From NCBI GenBank assembly GCA_900129675.1, contig FSRD01000001.1, forward strand, positions 1,291,501 through 1,355,500: DNA of 64,000 nucleotides, in the 5' to 3' direction. Shown in pieces: positions 17,482 through 28,635 of the stretch (position 1 is its first letter; the number at the start of each line of letters is the position of its first letter). The notes beneath the pieces were generated by a model, which saw only the letters and a list, made by a program, of their open reading frames with translations, was not told the DNA's origin and made no database searches. The stretch is from Bradyrhizobium erythrophlei (GTDB taxonomy: Bacteria; Pseudomonadota; Alphaproteobacteria; Rhizobiales; Xanthobacteraceae). The translations under genes and the position numbers were made by a program.

Positions 17482-18969
17482 TTACTCCACGAATGCGAGC
17501 GGCCGCGCGACGGATTCGAGCGACTTCCGCTCGGCCGCGATGGCGTATCGCCACGCGACGACGGCCGCCATGACCATCAGGGCCGACCCAAAGAGGTAGC
17601 CGGCGAACACCGAGTTGCGCGATCCGGTATCGATCAGCACGCCGAACAGCGCCGGTCCGGCGACGCCGCCAATTCCCGTCCCGATCGCGTAGAACAGCGC
17701 AATCGCCAGCGCGCGCACTTCCAGCGGAAATGTTTCGCTGACGGTGAGATAGGCGGCGCTCGCGGCCGGCGATGCGAAGAAGAAAATCACCATCCATGCG
17801 ATGGTCTGGGTCTGCGCGCTCAAGGCGCCGATCGAGAACAGATAGCCCGACAGCGCGAGCAGCGCGCCAGACACGCCATAGGTGAACACAATCATCGTGC
17901 GGCGGCCCAGCGTATCGAACAGCCGGCCCAGCAGCAGCGGGCCCAGGAAATTTCCGGCTGCGAACGGCAGAATGTACCAGCCGACATGGCTTGCCTGAAC
18001 GCCGAAGAAATCGGTCAGCACCAGCGCAAAGGTGAAGAAGATCGCGTTGTAGAAAAACGCCTGCGCGATCATCAGCACCAGTCCGACCAGCGAACGCCGG
18101 CGGTAGGCGAAAAACAGCGTGTGCGCCACTTCGCGCAGCGGCGTATGATGGCGCATCCGCAATTTGATCTTCGGCAGCGCCTGATTTTGCAGATGCCCCG
18201 TTACCGATTGCTCGATATCGGCAACGATCCTGTGCGCCTCGTCCGGATGCCCGTGGATCATCAGCCAACGCGGGCTTTCCGGTATCCACATCCGCATCAC
18301 GAACACCACAAGGCCGAGAGCCGCACCGGTGAAATAGGCCAGCCGCCAGCCGAGATCGGGGCCGATCAGCGCGGGATCGAGCAGGACGATGGCGCTGGTT
18401 GCGCCCATCGCAGCCCCGATCCAGAAACTGCCGTTGATGACGAGATCAGTCCAGCCGCGATAGCGCGCCGGTACCAGTTCCTGGATCGTCGAATTGATCG
18501 CGGTATATTCACCACCGATGCCGGCGCCGGTCAGAAACCGAAACAGCGCATAGCTTGCGACATTCCAGGACAGCGCCGTCGCGGCGGTTGCCGCAAGATA
18601 GAGCGCGAGCGTGATGAAGAATAGCTTCTTGCGCCCAATACGGTCGGTGAGCCAGCCGAAGCCGAGCGCCCCGAGCACGGCCCCGGCCAGATAAGCGCTG
18701 TTGGCAAGTCCGACATCGAAATTCGAAAAGCGAAGCGTGGGACTTTCCTTCAGCGCTCCGGACAGCGCACCCGCCAGCGTCACCTCCAGCCCATCCAGAA
18801 TCCAGGTGATCCCGAGCGCCAGCACCACGCGGGTATGGAAGCCGCTCCAGTGCAAATTATCGAGCCGCGTCGGAATGCTGGTTTCGATGATGCGGTCGTT
18901 GTCCTGCCGCACGGAGGCGAGAGCACCCTGACGTAGTGCAGAACTGCGCCGTATCAGCTGCAAATCCAT
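17482..18969 (-). CDS. major facilitator superfamily transporter
   Basis: A 495-residue inner-membrane protein with about 12 hydrophobic segments. The motif A-type loop GFGWLTDRIGRKKLF lies between helices 2 and 3, and GAGIGGEYTAINSTIQELVP follows, as in the sugar/metabolite porter branch. A cytoplasmic loop with MIHGHPDEAHRIVADIE lies between the two halves. The 30-residue N-terminus before the first helix is hydrophilic. Tight linkage to otsB suggests a role in osmolyte or sugar traffic, but the substrate cannot be read from sequence. Confidence 0.88.
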   Translation of the reverse strand: MDLQLIRRSSALRQGALASVRQDNDRIIETSIPTRLDNLHWSGFHTRVVLALGITWILDGLEVTLAGALSGALKESPTLRFSNFDVGLANSAYLAGAVLGALGFGWLTDRIGRKKLFFITLALYLAATAATALSWNVASYALFRFLTGAGIGGEYTAINSTIQELVPARYRGWTDLVINGSFWIGAAMGATSAIVLLDPALIGPDLGWRLAYFTGAALGLVVFVMRMWIPESPRWLMIHGHPDEAHRIVADIEQSVTGHLQNQALPKIKLRMRHHTPLREVAHTLFFAYRRRSLVGLVLMIAQAFFYNAIFFTFALVLTDFFGVQASHVGWYILPFAAGNFLGPLLLGRLFDTLGRRTMIVFTYGVSGALLALSGYLFSIGALSAQTQTIAWMVIFFFASPAASAAYLTVSETFPLEVRALAIALFYAIGTGIGGVAGPALFGVLIDTGSRNSVFAGYLFGSALMVMAAVVAWRYAIAAERKSLESVARPLAFVE

Positions 18970-19154
18970 CGGACCAAATCAATGAGAAACACCTCGGGAC
19001 ACGCCGCGCCCCAAGGTTCCCATTCCCAAACTTGCGGCAAACGGAATGCCCGCCACGTCAGACAACGCGTGGGCGAGGCGGGGGTTCCCGCATTGCGGGA
19101 TAGGAACCGAACCGGAGCGCTGTCGTTTTTGGCTCACAATACAGGGAATTGGCG

Positions 19155-19487
19155 ATGGCTGAACGCAGGAACAAAGCCAAAACGAGCCGCAAAACGACAA
19201 CCGTCGGGAGGGCGTCGTCGAAGCGCTGGTCGCAGCGCGTGACGCAGGAAAGCGACGCGCTCGACTTGAAACAGGGTGTCTTCAAGCTGACGAGCGCGAA
19301 GAAGATCGCGGCATCGCTGAAGCGTTCGGCGGAGCGGAGTTCGCGCCGCAAGGCCGGCGCCTATCGCTCGGCGCTGTCGATGCTGACCTTCTATATCAAC
19401 CGCGCCGGCAAGTCGCTGCCGAAGCCGCAACGTGCGCGGCTCGAACGCGCCAAGCTGGAGTTGAAACATCAGTTTGGGAGGGAGTGA
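19155..19487 (+). CDS. DUF3175 domain protein
   Basis: A 110-residue basic protein of the DUF3175 type. The Lys/Arg-rich start is followed by RWSQRVTQESDALDLKQGVF and then RSAERSSRRKAGAYRSALSM and LTFYINRAGKSLP. The ATG at 19155 is preferred over a TTG two codons upstream. It is divergent from the MFS-ots operon. The function of the family is unknown; the charge suggests nucleic-acid contact (inference). Confidence 0.8.
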   Translation: MAERRNKAKTSRKTTTVGRASSKRWSQRVTQESDALDLKQGVFKLTSAKKIAASLKRSAERSSRRKAGAYRSALSMLTFYINRAGKSLPKPQRARLERAKLELKHQFGRE

Positions 19488-19607
19488 CGATTAAAATCTC
19501 CGTCGTCCCGACCTTGAGCCGCGACCCATACTCCGCGGCCGTAGTAAAGGGCACGCGGTTAGTCGCCGTTTCAAATAATTACATCGGTGGTTGGGTCCCG
19601 GCTCCTG

Positions 19608-19623
19608 ATGCGCAATTGCGCAT
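19608..19623. repeat. 16-bp perfect palindrome within an intergenic repeat
   Basis: atgcgcaattgcgcat is a perfect palindrome flanked by tcccggctcctg and atgggccggga, which extend the dyad imperfectly. It lies between the convergent ends of the DUF3175 and chemoreceptor genes. A repeat of this kind could serve as a bidirectional terminator; there is no clear T-run. Confidence 0.6.
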
Positions 19624-19640
19624 ATGGGCCGGGACGATAA

Positions 19641-21680
19641 CTACGCCGCCCTGATGTTCGCCATGAAGCGGTCGAGCTCTTCGCGCAGGCGCGTGCTTTC
19701 GCTGGACAGCGTGCGCGCCGAGTTCAGCACTTCTTCCGACGCCGAGCCGGTTTCGGTCGCGCCGCGATTGACCTGCATGACGCTGGCGGCGGCTTCCTGG
19801 GTTCCCTGAGCCACGTTCTGGACGCTGCGCGCGATTTCCTGCGTCGCCGAGCTCTGCTGCTCGACCGCGCTGGCGATGTTCGAGGCGATGTCCGAAATCT
19901 TGCCGATGGTGCCGCCGATCTCCTTGATCGCCGCAACCGATTCCTGCGTCGCGCCTTGCATGCCCGAGATATGGTTGGAAATCTCGTCGGTCGCCTTGGC
20001 GGTCTGGCTCGCCAGCGATTTCACCTCGGACGCAACGACGGCAAATCCCCGGCCGGCATCGCCGGCGCGGGCGGCTTCAATGGTGGCGTTCAACGCCAGC
20101 AGATTGGTCTGCTCGGCGATCGCGGTGATCAGCTTGACCACGTCACCGATCTGTTGCGCTGCGCGCGACAATTTGCCGATCCGGCTATCGGTCTGCTCGG
20201 CCTGACGCACGGCGGCCGCTGCGATCTGGCTGGATTCTTTCACGCGCCGTCCGATCTCGTCGACGGAGGCGGAAAGTTCTTCCGTCGCCGACGCCACCGA
20301 CTGCATGTTGCTCGAGGCTTCTTCCGAGGCGCCCGCAACCTGGCTCGACAGGCTCTGGGTCGTATCCGCCGTCCGCGTCAGCGTTCCCGCCGCCGCCTCG
20401 AGTTGCACCGCGGAGGCCGAGACGTTGGAGACGATGGCGCCAACCGCCGACTCGAACTCGTCGGCAAAACGAATCAACTCCGTGCGGCGCGCGGCGCTCG
20501 CCGCCTTGTTCTGCGTTTCCTGCGTGGCGGCGTCGCGCTCCGCCCTCGCGATCGCCTGCACCTTGAATTCTTCCACCGCACCCGCCATTTCGCCGAGTTC
20601 ATCCCTGCGCCCGAGCCCCGGCAGAACGACGTCGAAATTACCGCCGGCGAGTTCACGCATCGCCTTGCACATCGCGGCAATCGGCCGCGAGATTCCGGTG
20701 CCCAGCAGAAATGCCCAGACGACACCGAGCAGGAAGCCGCCGGCGGCCAGCATCAGGATCAGTTGCTCGGTCTCGCCGATGGCTGCATGCGACTCGGCTT
20801 CAAGCCGCTTCTGATCGGCAAACAGATCCGACTTCATCGCCCCCGAGCCGTGGTCGATGGCGGCCGCGGACTCGGTCATTTCGATGGTCAGTTCGTCGAT
20901 CTCTTTCGAATTCTCGATCAGCTTGGTAAGCGCTTGCTGGTATTCCTCTAGCAGGGCGGAAGCTTCCTTCAACCCCTGCACGATCTTTTCTTCCTTGGAC
21001 GAGATCGCGTGCATCGAGTTCTCGACGAACTTGAGCCGCGCCATTGCGCTGGCGGCGACCGCCTTGTCGGAATTGATCACGAAGGTATTGGCAAGCGCCG
21101 TCGCCGCCTGAAGCTGGTCGGACACTTTCTTGGCGCCGAACTGGATCGCCTGAAGCTCTGAATCGTCGGCATTGCTGGGGAGATCGTCGAGCTTGTAACG
21201 CAGCGAGGTGGCGCTGCGGCTGAGGCGGTTTTGCGCGATCATCGCGCTCTCTTCCTTCACCTTGAGGATATCGGCAAAGATCTTGGTGAAGGCGCGGAAT
21301 TCCCGCTCCAGTTTGGTGATCTGGTCAAGCCGCGCCGGGTTGGTGGTGCCTTTCATCGACTGGATGATGGCGTCCCTGAGGCTGGCCTCGGCCGCCAGCG
21401 CCGCCTTGCCGTCCTCTTCCTTGGCGGTGACGACATAATACCGCGCCAGCGAACGGTACGAGATCAGTTCGCGGTCGATGTTGCGGGCCAGGTCGGCTTC
21501 CGCGACGCTCTGGCGGTAGGACCCCACGCCCGCGGACACCCGCTCGAAGCCCATATAGGCAAAACCCATGCTGGCGGCCGAAATCGCCAGCGTGACGGCA
21601 AAGCCGAGCATGATCTTGGTGCGGAAACGAAGGGTTGGGAATTTGATCGATCGCGACCCGCTACGTCCTGACAATCCCAC
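19641..21680 (-). CDS. methyl-accepting chemotaxis protein
   Basis: A 679-residue chemoreceptor. The first hydrophobic segment ([20 protein letters not shown]) is at residues 23-42. A long helical periplasmic sensor region of about 270 residues of the bimodular four-helix type (HBM-like) follows, beginning [21 protein letters not shown] second membrane segment ([20 protein letters not shown]) leads to a HAMP domain (GISRPIAAM ... DELGEM). The signalling hairpin tip [18 protein letters not shown] is complete. No C-terminal CheR-binding pentapeptide is present. No che genes are nearby, so it feeds a system elsewhere. Confidence 0.95.
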   Translation of the reverse strand: MGLSGRSGSRSIKFPTLRFRTKIMLGFAVTLAISAASMGFAYMGFERVSAGVGSYRQSVAEADLARNIDRELISYRSLARYYVVTAKEEDGKAALAAEASLRDAIIQSMKGTTNPARLDQITKLEREFRAFTKIFADILKVKEESAMIAQNRLSRSATSLRYKLDDLPSNADDSELQAIQFGAKKVSDQLQAATALANTFVINSDKAVAASAMARLKFVENSMHAISSKEEKIVQGLKEASALLEEYQQALTKLIENSKEIDELTIEMTESAAAIDHGSGAMKSDLFADQKRLEAESHAAIGETEQLILMLAAGGFLLGVVWAFLLGTGISRPIAAMCKAMRELAGGNFDVVLPGLGRRDELGEMAGAVEEFKVQAIARAERDAATQETQNKAASAARRTELIRFADEFESAVGAIVSNVSASAVQLEAAAGTLTRTADTTQSLSSQVAGASEEASSNMQSVASATEELSASVDEIGRRVKESSQIAAAAVRQAEQTDSRIGKLSRAAQQIGDVVKLITAIAEQTNLLALNATIEAARAGDAGRGFAVVASEVKSLASQTAKATDEISNHISGMQGATQESVAAIKEIGGTIGKISDIASNIASAVEQQSSATQEIARSVQNVAQGTQEAAASVMQVNRGATETGSASEEVLNSARTLSSESTRLREELDRFMANIRAA

Positions 21681-22005
21681 CGCAACCCCCCGTCTTCATT
21701 CTGAAAACCCAACGGATTCCGGAAGCTTGGCCCCCAGACCCGACGCGCCAAATTAAGGCAGAATGAATAAGGGTGCGTAAATATACCGTGGGTTTCGGGG
21801 GTTGTGGGCGCCGAAAATGCGCAGGGGAAGCTGGACACGAAGTCGACTTCACCCTCCCCCCTCCCGGGCAGGACGGACGCGCCAGGCAACCTCGCGCGTG
21901 CCAATCACGTCATCACAATGACACGGGCGATCAAAATCCTAGTTGCAAGTTCCCTCGCCCCTGTTTCTAATTGGAGTAATTACAAAACATCGGGAGGTAT
22001 CACGC
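21681..22005. other. divergent intergenic region, chemoreceptor / cox-type operon
   Basis: About 325 nt separate two divergent transcription units. Visible features are a ribosome site GGGAGG at 21992 for the downstream gene and an AT-richer part (aattaaggcagaatgaataa near 21751). No operator-like inverted repeat or RNA gene was recognised. Confidence 0.4.
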
Positions 22006-22491
<486 letters not shown>

Positions 22492-22578
22492 CCGCCGCAG
22501 GCAGCCAATACCGAATTCGAGACCGCCGCGTTTCGATGGAAATGGCGGAAACAATAACTCCGGTTGGGAGGACAGGAC

Positions 22579-24918
22579 ATGGGCGTTGAAGGCATTGGCG
22601 CAAGCGTTGTGCGCAAGGAAGACCGACGTTTCACCACCGGCAAGGGCCGCTACGTCGACGACATCAAATTGATGGGCATGACCCATGCCCAATTCGTCCG
22701 CAGCCCGCACGCGCATGCCAAGGTCAAGAGCATCGATACGTCGGCAGCGATGAAGATGCCTGGCGTGGTTGCCGTGCTCACCGGCCAGCAGATCGTCGAC
22801 GACAAGGTCGGCAATCTGATTTGCGGCTGGGCCATTACCTCCAAGGACGGCACCCCGATGAAGATGGGCGCGTGGCCGGCGATGGCGCCGGAGACGGTGC
22901 GCTTTGTCGGACAGGCGGTCGCGGTGGTGATCGCCGAGACCAAGAACCAGGCCAAGGACGCCGCCGAAGCCGTCGTCGTCGATTACGAGGAACTCCCGGC
23001 CGCCGCCGATATTCGCGCCGCGATCAAGCCCGGCGCGCCGCAGCTCCACCCCGAGGCCCCCGGCAACGTGATCTACGACTGGACCATCGGCGACGAGGCC
23101 GCAACCGACGCGGCGTTCAAATCGGCCGCCAACGTGGTCTCGCTCGACATCACCAACAACCGGCTGGTGCCGAACGCGATGGAGCCGCGCGCGGCGATCG
23201 GCGACTACAACGAGGCTGAAGAGCATTTCACGCTGTACACGACGTCGCAGAATCCGCATGTCGCGCGTCTGGTGCTGTCGGCCTTCTACAATATCGCACC
23301 CGAGCACAAGCTGCGGGTGGTGGCGCCCGATGTCGGCGGCGGCTTCGGCTCGAAGATCTTCATCTATCCCGAGGAAATGGTGGCGCTGTGGGCCTCCAAG
23401 AAGGTGGGGCGCCCGGTGAAATGGACCGGTGATCGTTCCGAGGCCTTCCTGACCGACGCCCATGGCCGCGATCACCTGACCAAGGCCGAACTCGCGCTCG
23501 ACGCCGGCAACAAGATCACGGGGTTGCGGGTCAAGACCTACGCCAATCTCGGCGCCTATATGTCGCTGTTCTCCTCCTCGGTGCCGACCTATCTCTATGC
23601 GACGCTGCTGTCGGGCCAGTACAACATCCCCAACATCTTCGCCGAGGTGATCAGCGTTTACACCAACACCACCCCGGTCGACGCCTATCGCGGCGCGGGC
23701 CGGCCCGAAGCCAGTTTCGTGGTGGAGCGGCTGCTGGAGACCGCGGCGCGGCAATTGAAGGTCGATCCGGCGGAATTGCGCCGCAAGAATTTTATCACCA
23801 CCTTCCCGCACCAGACGCCGGTGATCATGGCCTATGACGTCGGCGATTTCGGCGCCTCGCTCGATGCTGCGATGAAGGCGATCGATTACGCCGGCTTCGC
23901 AGGCCGCAAGGCGAAAGCCAAATCCGAAGGCAAGCTGCGCGGCATCGGCCTGTCCTGCTACATCGAGGCCTGCGGCATCGCGCCCTCGAAAGCGGTCGGC
24001 AGCTTAGGGGCCGGCGTCGGCTTGTGGGAATCCGCCGAAGTCCGCGTCAATCCGGTCGGCACCATCGAGATCCTGACCGGATCGCACAGCCACGGCCAGG
24101 GGCATGAAACGACCTTCTGCCAGCTGGTCGCGGAGCGGCTCGGCGTTCCCATCAGCCAGGTCCAGATCGTCCATGGCGACACCGACAAGGTGCAGTTTGG
24201 CATGGGTACCTATGGATCACGTTCGGCCGCCGTCGGTTTGACGGCGATCCTGAAAGCGATGGAGAAGGTCGAGAGTAAAGCCAAGAAAATCGCCGCGCAT
24301 CAGCTCGAGGCGTCCGAGAACGACATCGTCATCGAGGGCGGCATGTTCAAGGTCGCCGGCACCGACAAGTCGATCGCGCTGCCGATGGTGGCGCTCGCCG
24401 CCTATACCGCGCACAATCTGCCCGACGGCATGGAGCCGGGCTTGAAGGAAGGCGCGTTCTACGACCCGACCAACTTCACCTTCCCGGCCGGCGCCTATAT
24501 CTGCGAACTCGAAGTCGATTCGGCGACCGGCAAGACCTCCTTCGTCAATTTCGTCGCGGCGGATGATTTCGGGCGGCTGATCAACCCGATGATCGTGGAG
24601 GGCCAGGTCCATGGCGGTCTCGCCCAGGGCATCGGCCAGGCACTGCTCGAAGGGGCGGTTTACGACTCCAGCGGCCAGCTCGTGACGGCGTCGTTCATGG
24701 ATTACACCATGCCGCGCGCCGACGACCTGCCGTCGTTCAAACTGAACCACACCACGACGCTGTGCCCGGGCAATCCGCTCGGCGTCAAAGGCTGCGGCGA
24801 GGCCGGTGCGATCGGCGCCTCGGCTGCCGTGATCAACGCGATCACGGACGCGATCGGCAACAACAAACTGGAAATGCCGGCGACGCCCGATCGCGTCTGG
24901 CATGCCATTCACGGCTGA
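22579..24918 (+). CDS. form II CoxL-like molybdenum hydroxylase, large subunit
   Basis: A 779-residue xanthine-oxidase-family catalytic subunit that binds molybdopterin cytosine dinucleotide. The N-terminus [20 protein letters not shown] is standard. The active-site loop at residues 369-375 reads AYRGAGR, the form II signature, and not the AYRCSFR of genuine form I CO dehydrogenase. The catalytic Glu region [12 protein letters not shown] is near the C-terminus. ATG 22579 has GGGAGG upstream. The protein is therefore a hydroxylase of unknown substrate; annotation as CO dehydrogenase would be unsafe. It is flanked by the S and M subunit genes. Confidence 0.92.
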   Translation: MGVEGIGASVVRKEDRRFTTGKGRYVDDIKLMGMTHAQFVRSPHAHAKVKSIDTSAAMKMPGVVAVLTGQQIVDDKVGNLICGWAITSKDGTPMKMGAWPAMAPETVRFVGQAVAVVIAETKNQAKDAAEAVVVDYEELPAAADIRAAIKPGAPQLHPEAPGNVIYDWTIGDEAATDAAFKSAANVVSLDITNNRLVPNAMEPRAAIGDYNEAEEHFTLYTTSQNPHVARLVLSAFYNIAPEHKLRVVAPDVGGGFGSKIFIYPEEMVALWASKKVGRPVKWTGDRSEAFLTDAHGRDHLTKAELALDAGNKITGLRVKTYANLGAYMSLFSSSVPTYLYATLLSGQYNIPNIFAEVISVYTNTTPVDAYRGAGRPEASFVVERLLETAARQLKVDPAELRRKNFITTFPHQTPVIMAYDVGDFGASLDAAMKAIDYAGFAGRKAKAKSEGKLRGIGLSCYIEACGIAPSKAVGSLGAGVGLWESAEVRVNPVGTIEILTGSHSHGQGHETTFCQLVAERLGVPISQVQIVHGDTDKVQFGMGTYGSRSAAVGLTAILKAMEKVESKAKKIAAHQLEASENDIVIEGGMFKVAGTDKSIALPMVALAAYTAHNLPDGMEPGLKEGAFYDPTNFTFPAGAYICELEVDSATGKTSFVNFVAADDFGRLINPMIVEGQVHGGLAQGIGQALLEGAVYDSSGQLVTASFMDYTMPRADDLPSFKLNHTTTLCPGNPLGVKGCGEAGAIGASAAVINAITDAIGNNKLEMPATPDRVWHAIHG

Positions 24919-24932
24919 GAGGGAGCAAAACC

Positions 24933-25733
24933 ATGTACGAGACCACTTATCATCGCCCCTCCTCGGTTGAAGAAGCGGCTGCGCTGTTCGCCAAGGGCTC
25001 GGAAGCAAAATATCTCGCCGGCGGCCACACGCTGATCCCCGTGATGAAGCAGCGGCTGGCGGCGCCGTCGGACGTGATCGATCTCGGCAAGATCAAGGAT
25101 CTGATCGGCGTCGACGTGTCATCCGATGCCGTGACGATCAAGGCCGCGACCACCCATTCCGACGTGGCCCAGAGCGGCCCCGCGCAAAAGGCAATCCCGG
25201 CGCTGGCTTATCTCGCCTCGTTGATCGGCGATCCCGCCGTGCGCCATCGCGGCACCATCGGCGGCTCGATCGCCAACAACGATCCGGCCGCGGATTATCC
25301 AGCGGCGGTGCTCGCACTCGGAGCAACCGTCAAGACCAACAAGCGCACGATCTCGGCGGATGATTTCTTCAAGGGCCTGTTCGCGACCGCATTGGCCGAC
25401 GGCGAAATCATTACCGCCGTGACTTTCCCGATTCCGGCCAAGGCGGGATATGCAAAATTCCTGCATCCGGCGTCGCGCTTTGCGCTGACCGGCGTGTTCG
25501 TGGCCAAGACCAAGGCGGGCGATGTCCGCGTCGCCGCCACCGGCGCCTCCCAGAATGGCGTGATGCGGGTGCCAGCGATTGAGGCGGCGCTGAAGGCCAA
25601 TTGGTCGGCGGCCGCCCTCGACGGCGTCAATATTTCCGCTGACGGACTGATGAGCGATATCCACGGCTCATCGGACTATCGCGCCAATCTCATCAAGGTG
25701 ATGGCGCAGCGCGCGGTGACCGCCGCGGGCTGA
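24933..25733 (+). CDS. cox-type molybdenum hydroxylase, FAD-binding medium subunit
   Basis: A 266-residue FAD-binding subunit. FAD-contact motifs are AGGHTLIPVMKQRL (residues 30-43) and the pair RHRGTIGGSIANNDPAADYP. The start is ATG 24933, with GAGGGAG upstream and only 14 nt after the large subunit stop. With the S and L genes it forms a complete three-subunit enzyme. No maturation genes (coxD/E/F-like) follow, in line with a minimal form II cluster. The operon ends at a strong hairpin at 25770. Confidence 0.93.
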   Translation: MYETTYHRPSSVEEAAALFAKGSEAKYLAGGHTLIPVMKQRLAAPSDVIDLGKIKDLIGVDVSSDAVTIKAATTHSDVAQSGPAQKAIPALAYLASLIGDPAVRHRGTIGGSIANNDPAADYPAAVLALGATVKTNKRTISADDFFKGLFATALADGEIITAVTFPIPAKAGYAKFLHPASRFALTGVFVAKTKAGDVRVAATGASQNGVMRVPAIEAALKANWSAAALDGVNISADGLMSDIHGSSDYRANLIKVMAQRAVTAAG

Positions 25734-25769
25734 TAGCGTCTAAACACAAAACCTGTGCAAGCGGCGCCT

Positions 25770-25810
25770 GCGAGCCCGGTTCTGACGAACCGGGCTCGCG
25801 TCTTTGTTTT
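25770..25810 (+). terminator. rho-independent terminator of the cox-type operon
   Basis: A perfect 13-bp stem (gcgagcccggttc at 25770-25782 with gaaccgggctcgc at 25787-25799) with a 4-nt loop is followed by gtctttgtttt. It lies 37 nt after the medium subunit stop. Confidence 0.85.
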
Positions 25811-25977
25811 GACGCGTTTCCTTCACGCGCACCGGCGCCCACTTCGCTCAAAAACGCTATAGCGATGCGCGCCGCTCTGCATTTGGTCGGATTCTCGGCA
25901 AAAGCCGCTTGCCACATCAGCCATAAGGCGAGACAATTTAGCTAATCAGCTAATTAAAAATACCTCCGGGAGCGCCC

Positions 25978-27294
25978 ATGAAGTTCGGCATTTTCTACGA
26001 ACACCAGTTGCCGCGGCCGTGGAACGACGGTGCCGAAGTCAGACTGTTCCAGGAAGCGCTCGACCAGGTCGAGTTGGCCGACAAGCTCGGTATCGATTAC
26101 GCCTGGGAGGTCGAGCACCATTTCCTCGAGGAATATTCGCATTCCTCCGCGCCCGAGATTTTCCTCGCCGCCTGCTCGCAGCGAACCAAGCGGATTCGCT
26201 TGGGCCATGGCATCTGCCTGATGCCGCCGAAATATAATCACCCCGCGCGCGTCGCCGAGCGTATCGCCACCCTCGATCTCGTTTCCAACGGCCGCGTCGA
26301 ATTCGGCACCGGCGAGAGCGCGTCGCTGATGGAGCTCGGCGGCTTCAATGTCGGCTTCGATCCGGTCGAAAAGCGACGGATGTGGACGGAGGCCGTCGAG
26401 CAATGCACCAACATGATGGTGATGGACCCCTATCCCGGCTTCAAGGGCGAATTCTTCGAAATGCCCTGTCGCAATGTGGTGCCCAAGCCCGTGCAGAAGC
26501 CGCATCCGCCGCTGTGGGTCGCCTGCTCCAACCGCGAAACCATCAAGTTGGCGGCGCGGCACGGCATCGGCGCGCTGACTTTTGCCTTTGTCGATCCGCG
26601 CGAGGCGCGGCAATGGGTCGATGATTACTATCGCATCTTCAAGGAGGAGTGCGTGCCGATCGGGCATGCGGTCAATCCCAATGTCGCGATGGTGACCGGC
26701 TTCTCGCTGCATGCCGATGAGATGGAATCGCGCCGCCGTGGCGAAGATGGACTGCGCTTCTTCCGCTATGGCCTCGCCCATCACTATATCTTTGGCGAGC
26801 ACAGGCCGGGCCGTACCGACATCTGGGCCAATTTCGAGAAGGCACGCCACGCATTGCCGCCGGCTGGCGCCGATCACGGTATCGGCACGCCGGACCAGTT
26901 GCGGACGCACCTTCGGCATTTCGAGGAGTCCGGCGTCGACCAGACCGTGTTCATCCAGCAGGGCGGCCGCAACAAACACAGCGACATCTGCGAAGCTCTC
27001 GAACTGTTCGCCAAGGACGTGATGCCGGAATTTCGGGCGCGCGAGATCGAGCGCGAACAGCAGAAACAGGCCGAACTCGCGCCCTACATTGAAAAGGCGA
27101 TGGCGCGTAAAACGGCCATGACGCGGATGCGCGACGAGGAAATTCCGGTCTACGTCGCACTCGGCCGCAAGGTCGCGGAGGAAGGCACCGGCACCGAGCG
27201 CCAGAAGCAGAACGCCAAATTATGGGCCGACGCGGCCAAGGTGACGCTCAGCGATCCCGCCCGCCACGGCAGCAAGACTCCGGCCAGCTCCTAG
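25978..27294 (+). CDS. LLM-class flavin-dependent oxidoreductase
   Basis: A 438-residue luciferase-like monooxygenase (TIM barrel, FMNH2 supplied by a reductase). N-terminal motifs are MKFGIFYEHQLPRPW and YAWEVEHHFLEEYSHSS; RIRLGHGICLMPP and ERIATLDLVSNGRVEFGTGE are typical of the bacterial luciferase family. A charged C-terminal helix of about 60 residues (IEREQQKQAELAPYIEKAMA) extends beyond the barrel. The ATG has GGGAG upstream. It is 26 nt ahead of a CoA-transferase gene, so both may act on one organic substrate; the substrate is unknown. Confidence 0.88.
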   Translation: MKFGIFYEHQLPRPWNDGAEVRLFQEALDQVELADKLGIDYAWEVEHHFLEEYSHSSAPEIFLAACSQRTKRIRLGHGICLMPPKYNHPARVAERIATLDLVSNGRVEFGTGESASLMELGGFNVGFDPVEKRRMWTEAVEQCTNMMVMDPYPGFKGEFFEMPCRNVVPKPVQKPHPPLWVACSNRETIKLAARHGIGALTFAFVDPREARQWVDDYYRIFKEECVPIGHAVNPNVAMVTGFSLHADEMESRRRGEDGLRFFRYGLAHHYIFGEHRPGRTDIWANFEKARHALPPAGADHGIGTPDQLRTHLRHFEESGVDQTVFIQQGGRNKHSDICEALELFAKDVMPEFRAREIEREQQKQAELAPYIEKAMARKTAMTRMRDEEIPVYVALGRKVAEEGTGTERQKQNAKLWADAAKVTLSDPARHGSKTPASS

Positions 27295-27319
27295 ATTTCA
27301 CCACAAATGGAAAAACAAC

Positions 27320-28426
27320 GTGCTCGATAAACCAGCCCCCCAGTCCGCCACCCGCACCTCCGGCCCGCTCGCCGGCTTCCGCATTGTCGAATTCGCCGGC
27401 ATCGGCCCCGGACCGTTCGCCTGCATGATGCTGGCCGATATGGGCGCGGAGGTGGTGACGCTCGATCGCGTCGGCGCCAAGAAGAACCTGAAATCGGTCG
27501 CCGGCCGCGGCCGCAAGGTCGTCGAGATTGATCTGAAGGACAAGGCCGCGATCGCGCAGGTGCTCGACCTGCTCGCCAACGCTGACGCGCTGATCGAGGG
27601 CTTTCGCCCGGGCGTGATGGAGCGATTGGGCCTCGGGCCCGACGTGGTGCTGGCGCGCAATCCGCGCCTCGTGTTCGGCCGCATGACCGGCTGGGGCCAG
27701 GAAGGCCCGCTGGCGCAGGCCGCCGGCCACGACATCAACTACATCTCGGTCACCGGCGCACTCGCCGCAATCGGCACCAGGGAGAAGCCCGTACCGCCGC
27801 TCAATCTGGTCGGCGATTTCGGCGGCGGCGCGCTTTATCTTGTGGTCGGCGTGCTCGCAGCACTTTTGGAGGCGTCGAAATCCGGCAAGGGCCAGGTGGT
27901 CGATGCCGCGATGTGCGATGGCGCGGCTTCCCTGATGTCGATGTTCTTCGATATGACGGCGATCGGACGCTGGGTCGAAGGCCGCGAGCAGAACTTCCTC
28001 GACGGCGGCGCGCATTTCTACGGCATCTATGAATGCTCCTGCGGCAACTTCATCTCGATCGGTTCGATCGAGCCGCAGTTCTACGCGCTCCTGCGTCAGC
28101 ATGCCGGCCTCACCGACGCCGATTTCGACGCCCAGATGGACCGCAAGGCCTGGCCCGCGCTGAAGGAAAAGCTGACCAAGGTCTTCAAGAGCAAGACCCG
28201 CGAGGACTGGTGCAAGATCATGGAAGGCACCGACATCTGCTTCGCGCCGATCCTGACCATGGCGGAGGCGCCCAAGCATCCGCACAACGCCGCGCGAAAA
28301 ATTTTCGTCGAGCGTCACGGCGTGACGCAGCCGGCACCGGCGCCGCGCTTTTCGCGGACGCCGTCGGCGATACGGGATGCAGAGCAGGCGGATATCCTTG
28401 AATTGACCAAGGAGTGGAAGGGCTAA
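27320..28426 (+). CDS. class III CoA-transferase (CaiB/BaiF, alpha-methylacyl-CoA racemase-like)
   Basis: A 368-residue family III CoA-transferase. LAGFRIVEFAGIGPGPFACM and LADMGAEVVTLDR form the usual N-terminus, and EGFRPGVMERLGLGPDV and FGRMTGWGQEGPLAQAAGHD are diagnostic, closest in pattern to alpha-methylacyl-CoA racemase. The start is GTG 27320; the ATG at 27307 leads only to a short frame. It probably handles a branched acyl-CoA made or used with the upstream flavin monooxygenase (inference). Confidence 0.88.
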   Translation: MLDKPAPQSATRTSGPLAGFRIVEFAGIGPGPFACMMLADMGAEVVTLDRVGAKKNLKSVAGRGRKVVEIDLKDKAAIAQVLDLLANADALIEGFRPGVMERLGLGPDVVLARNPRLVFGRMTGWGQEGPLAQAAGHDINYISVTGALAAIGTREKPVPPLNLVGDFGGGALYLVVGVLAALLEASKSGKGQVVDAAMCDGAASLMSMFFDMTAIGRWVEGREQNFLDGGAHFYGIYECSCGNFISIGSIEPQFYALLRQHAGLTDADFDAQMDRKAWPALKEKLTKVFKSKTREDWCKIMEGTDICFAPILTMAEAPKHPHNAARKIFVERHGVTQPAPAPRFSRTPSAIRDAEQADILELTKEWKG

Positions 28427-28430
28427 CCCC

Positions 28431-28546
28431 GTCATTGCGAGGAGCGTAGCGACGAAGCAATCCATACTTCCTTGCGGCTCGATGGATTGCTTCGCGGAGC
28501 CTGTCATCGGGCGCGCATTCGCGCGACCCGGTGGCTCGCAATGACG
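28431..28546. repeat. dispersed 'gtcattgcgaggagc' repeat, copy A
   Basis: The unit begins gtcattgcgaggagcgtagc, has inner arms gacgaagcaatccat and atggattgcttcg, and ends ggctcgcaatgac. The ends are inverted (gtcattgcgag / ctcgcaatgac), so the unit can fold into a long hairpin. Similar copies occur at 30772, 37227, 37403 and 56190. No coding capacity. Confidence 0.8.
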
Positions 28547-28635
28547 TGGAAACAATTGCGCCGCGCCTTCGATATGGTCCCGGCTCTGCGCAGCAGCGTT
28601 ATCACGCTGCAGCGCGTCCGGGACACGAAAGCTAA

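Noticed and set aside
22579..24918. Naming the large subunit as CO dehydrogenase
   Set aside because: The active-site loop AYRGAGR is of form II; the CO-specific AYRCSFR loop is absent.
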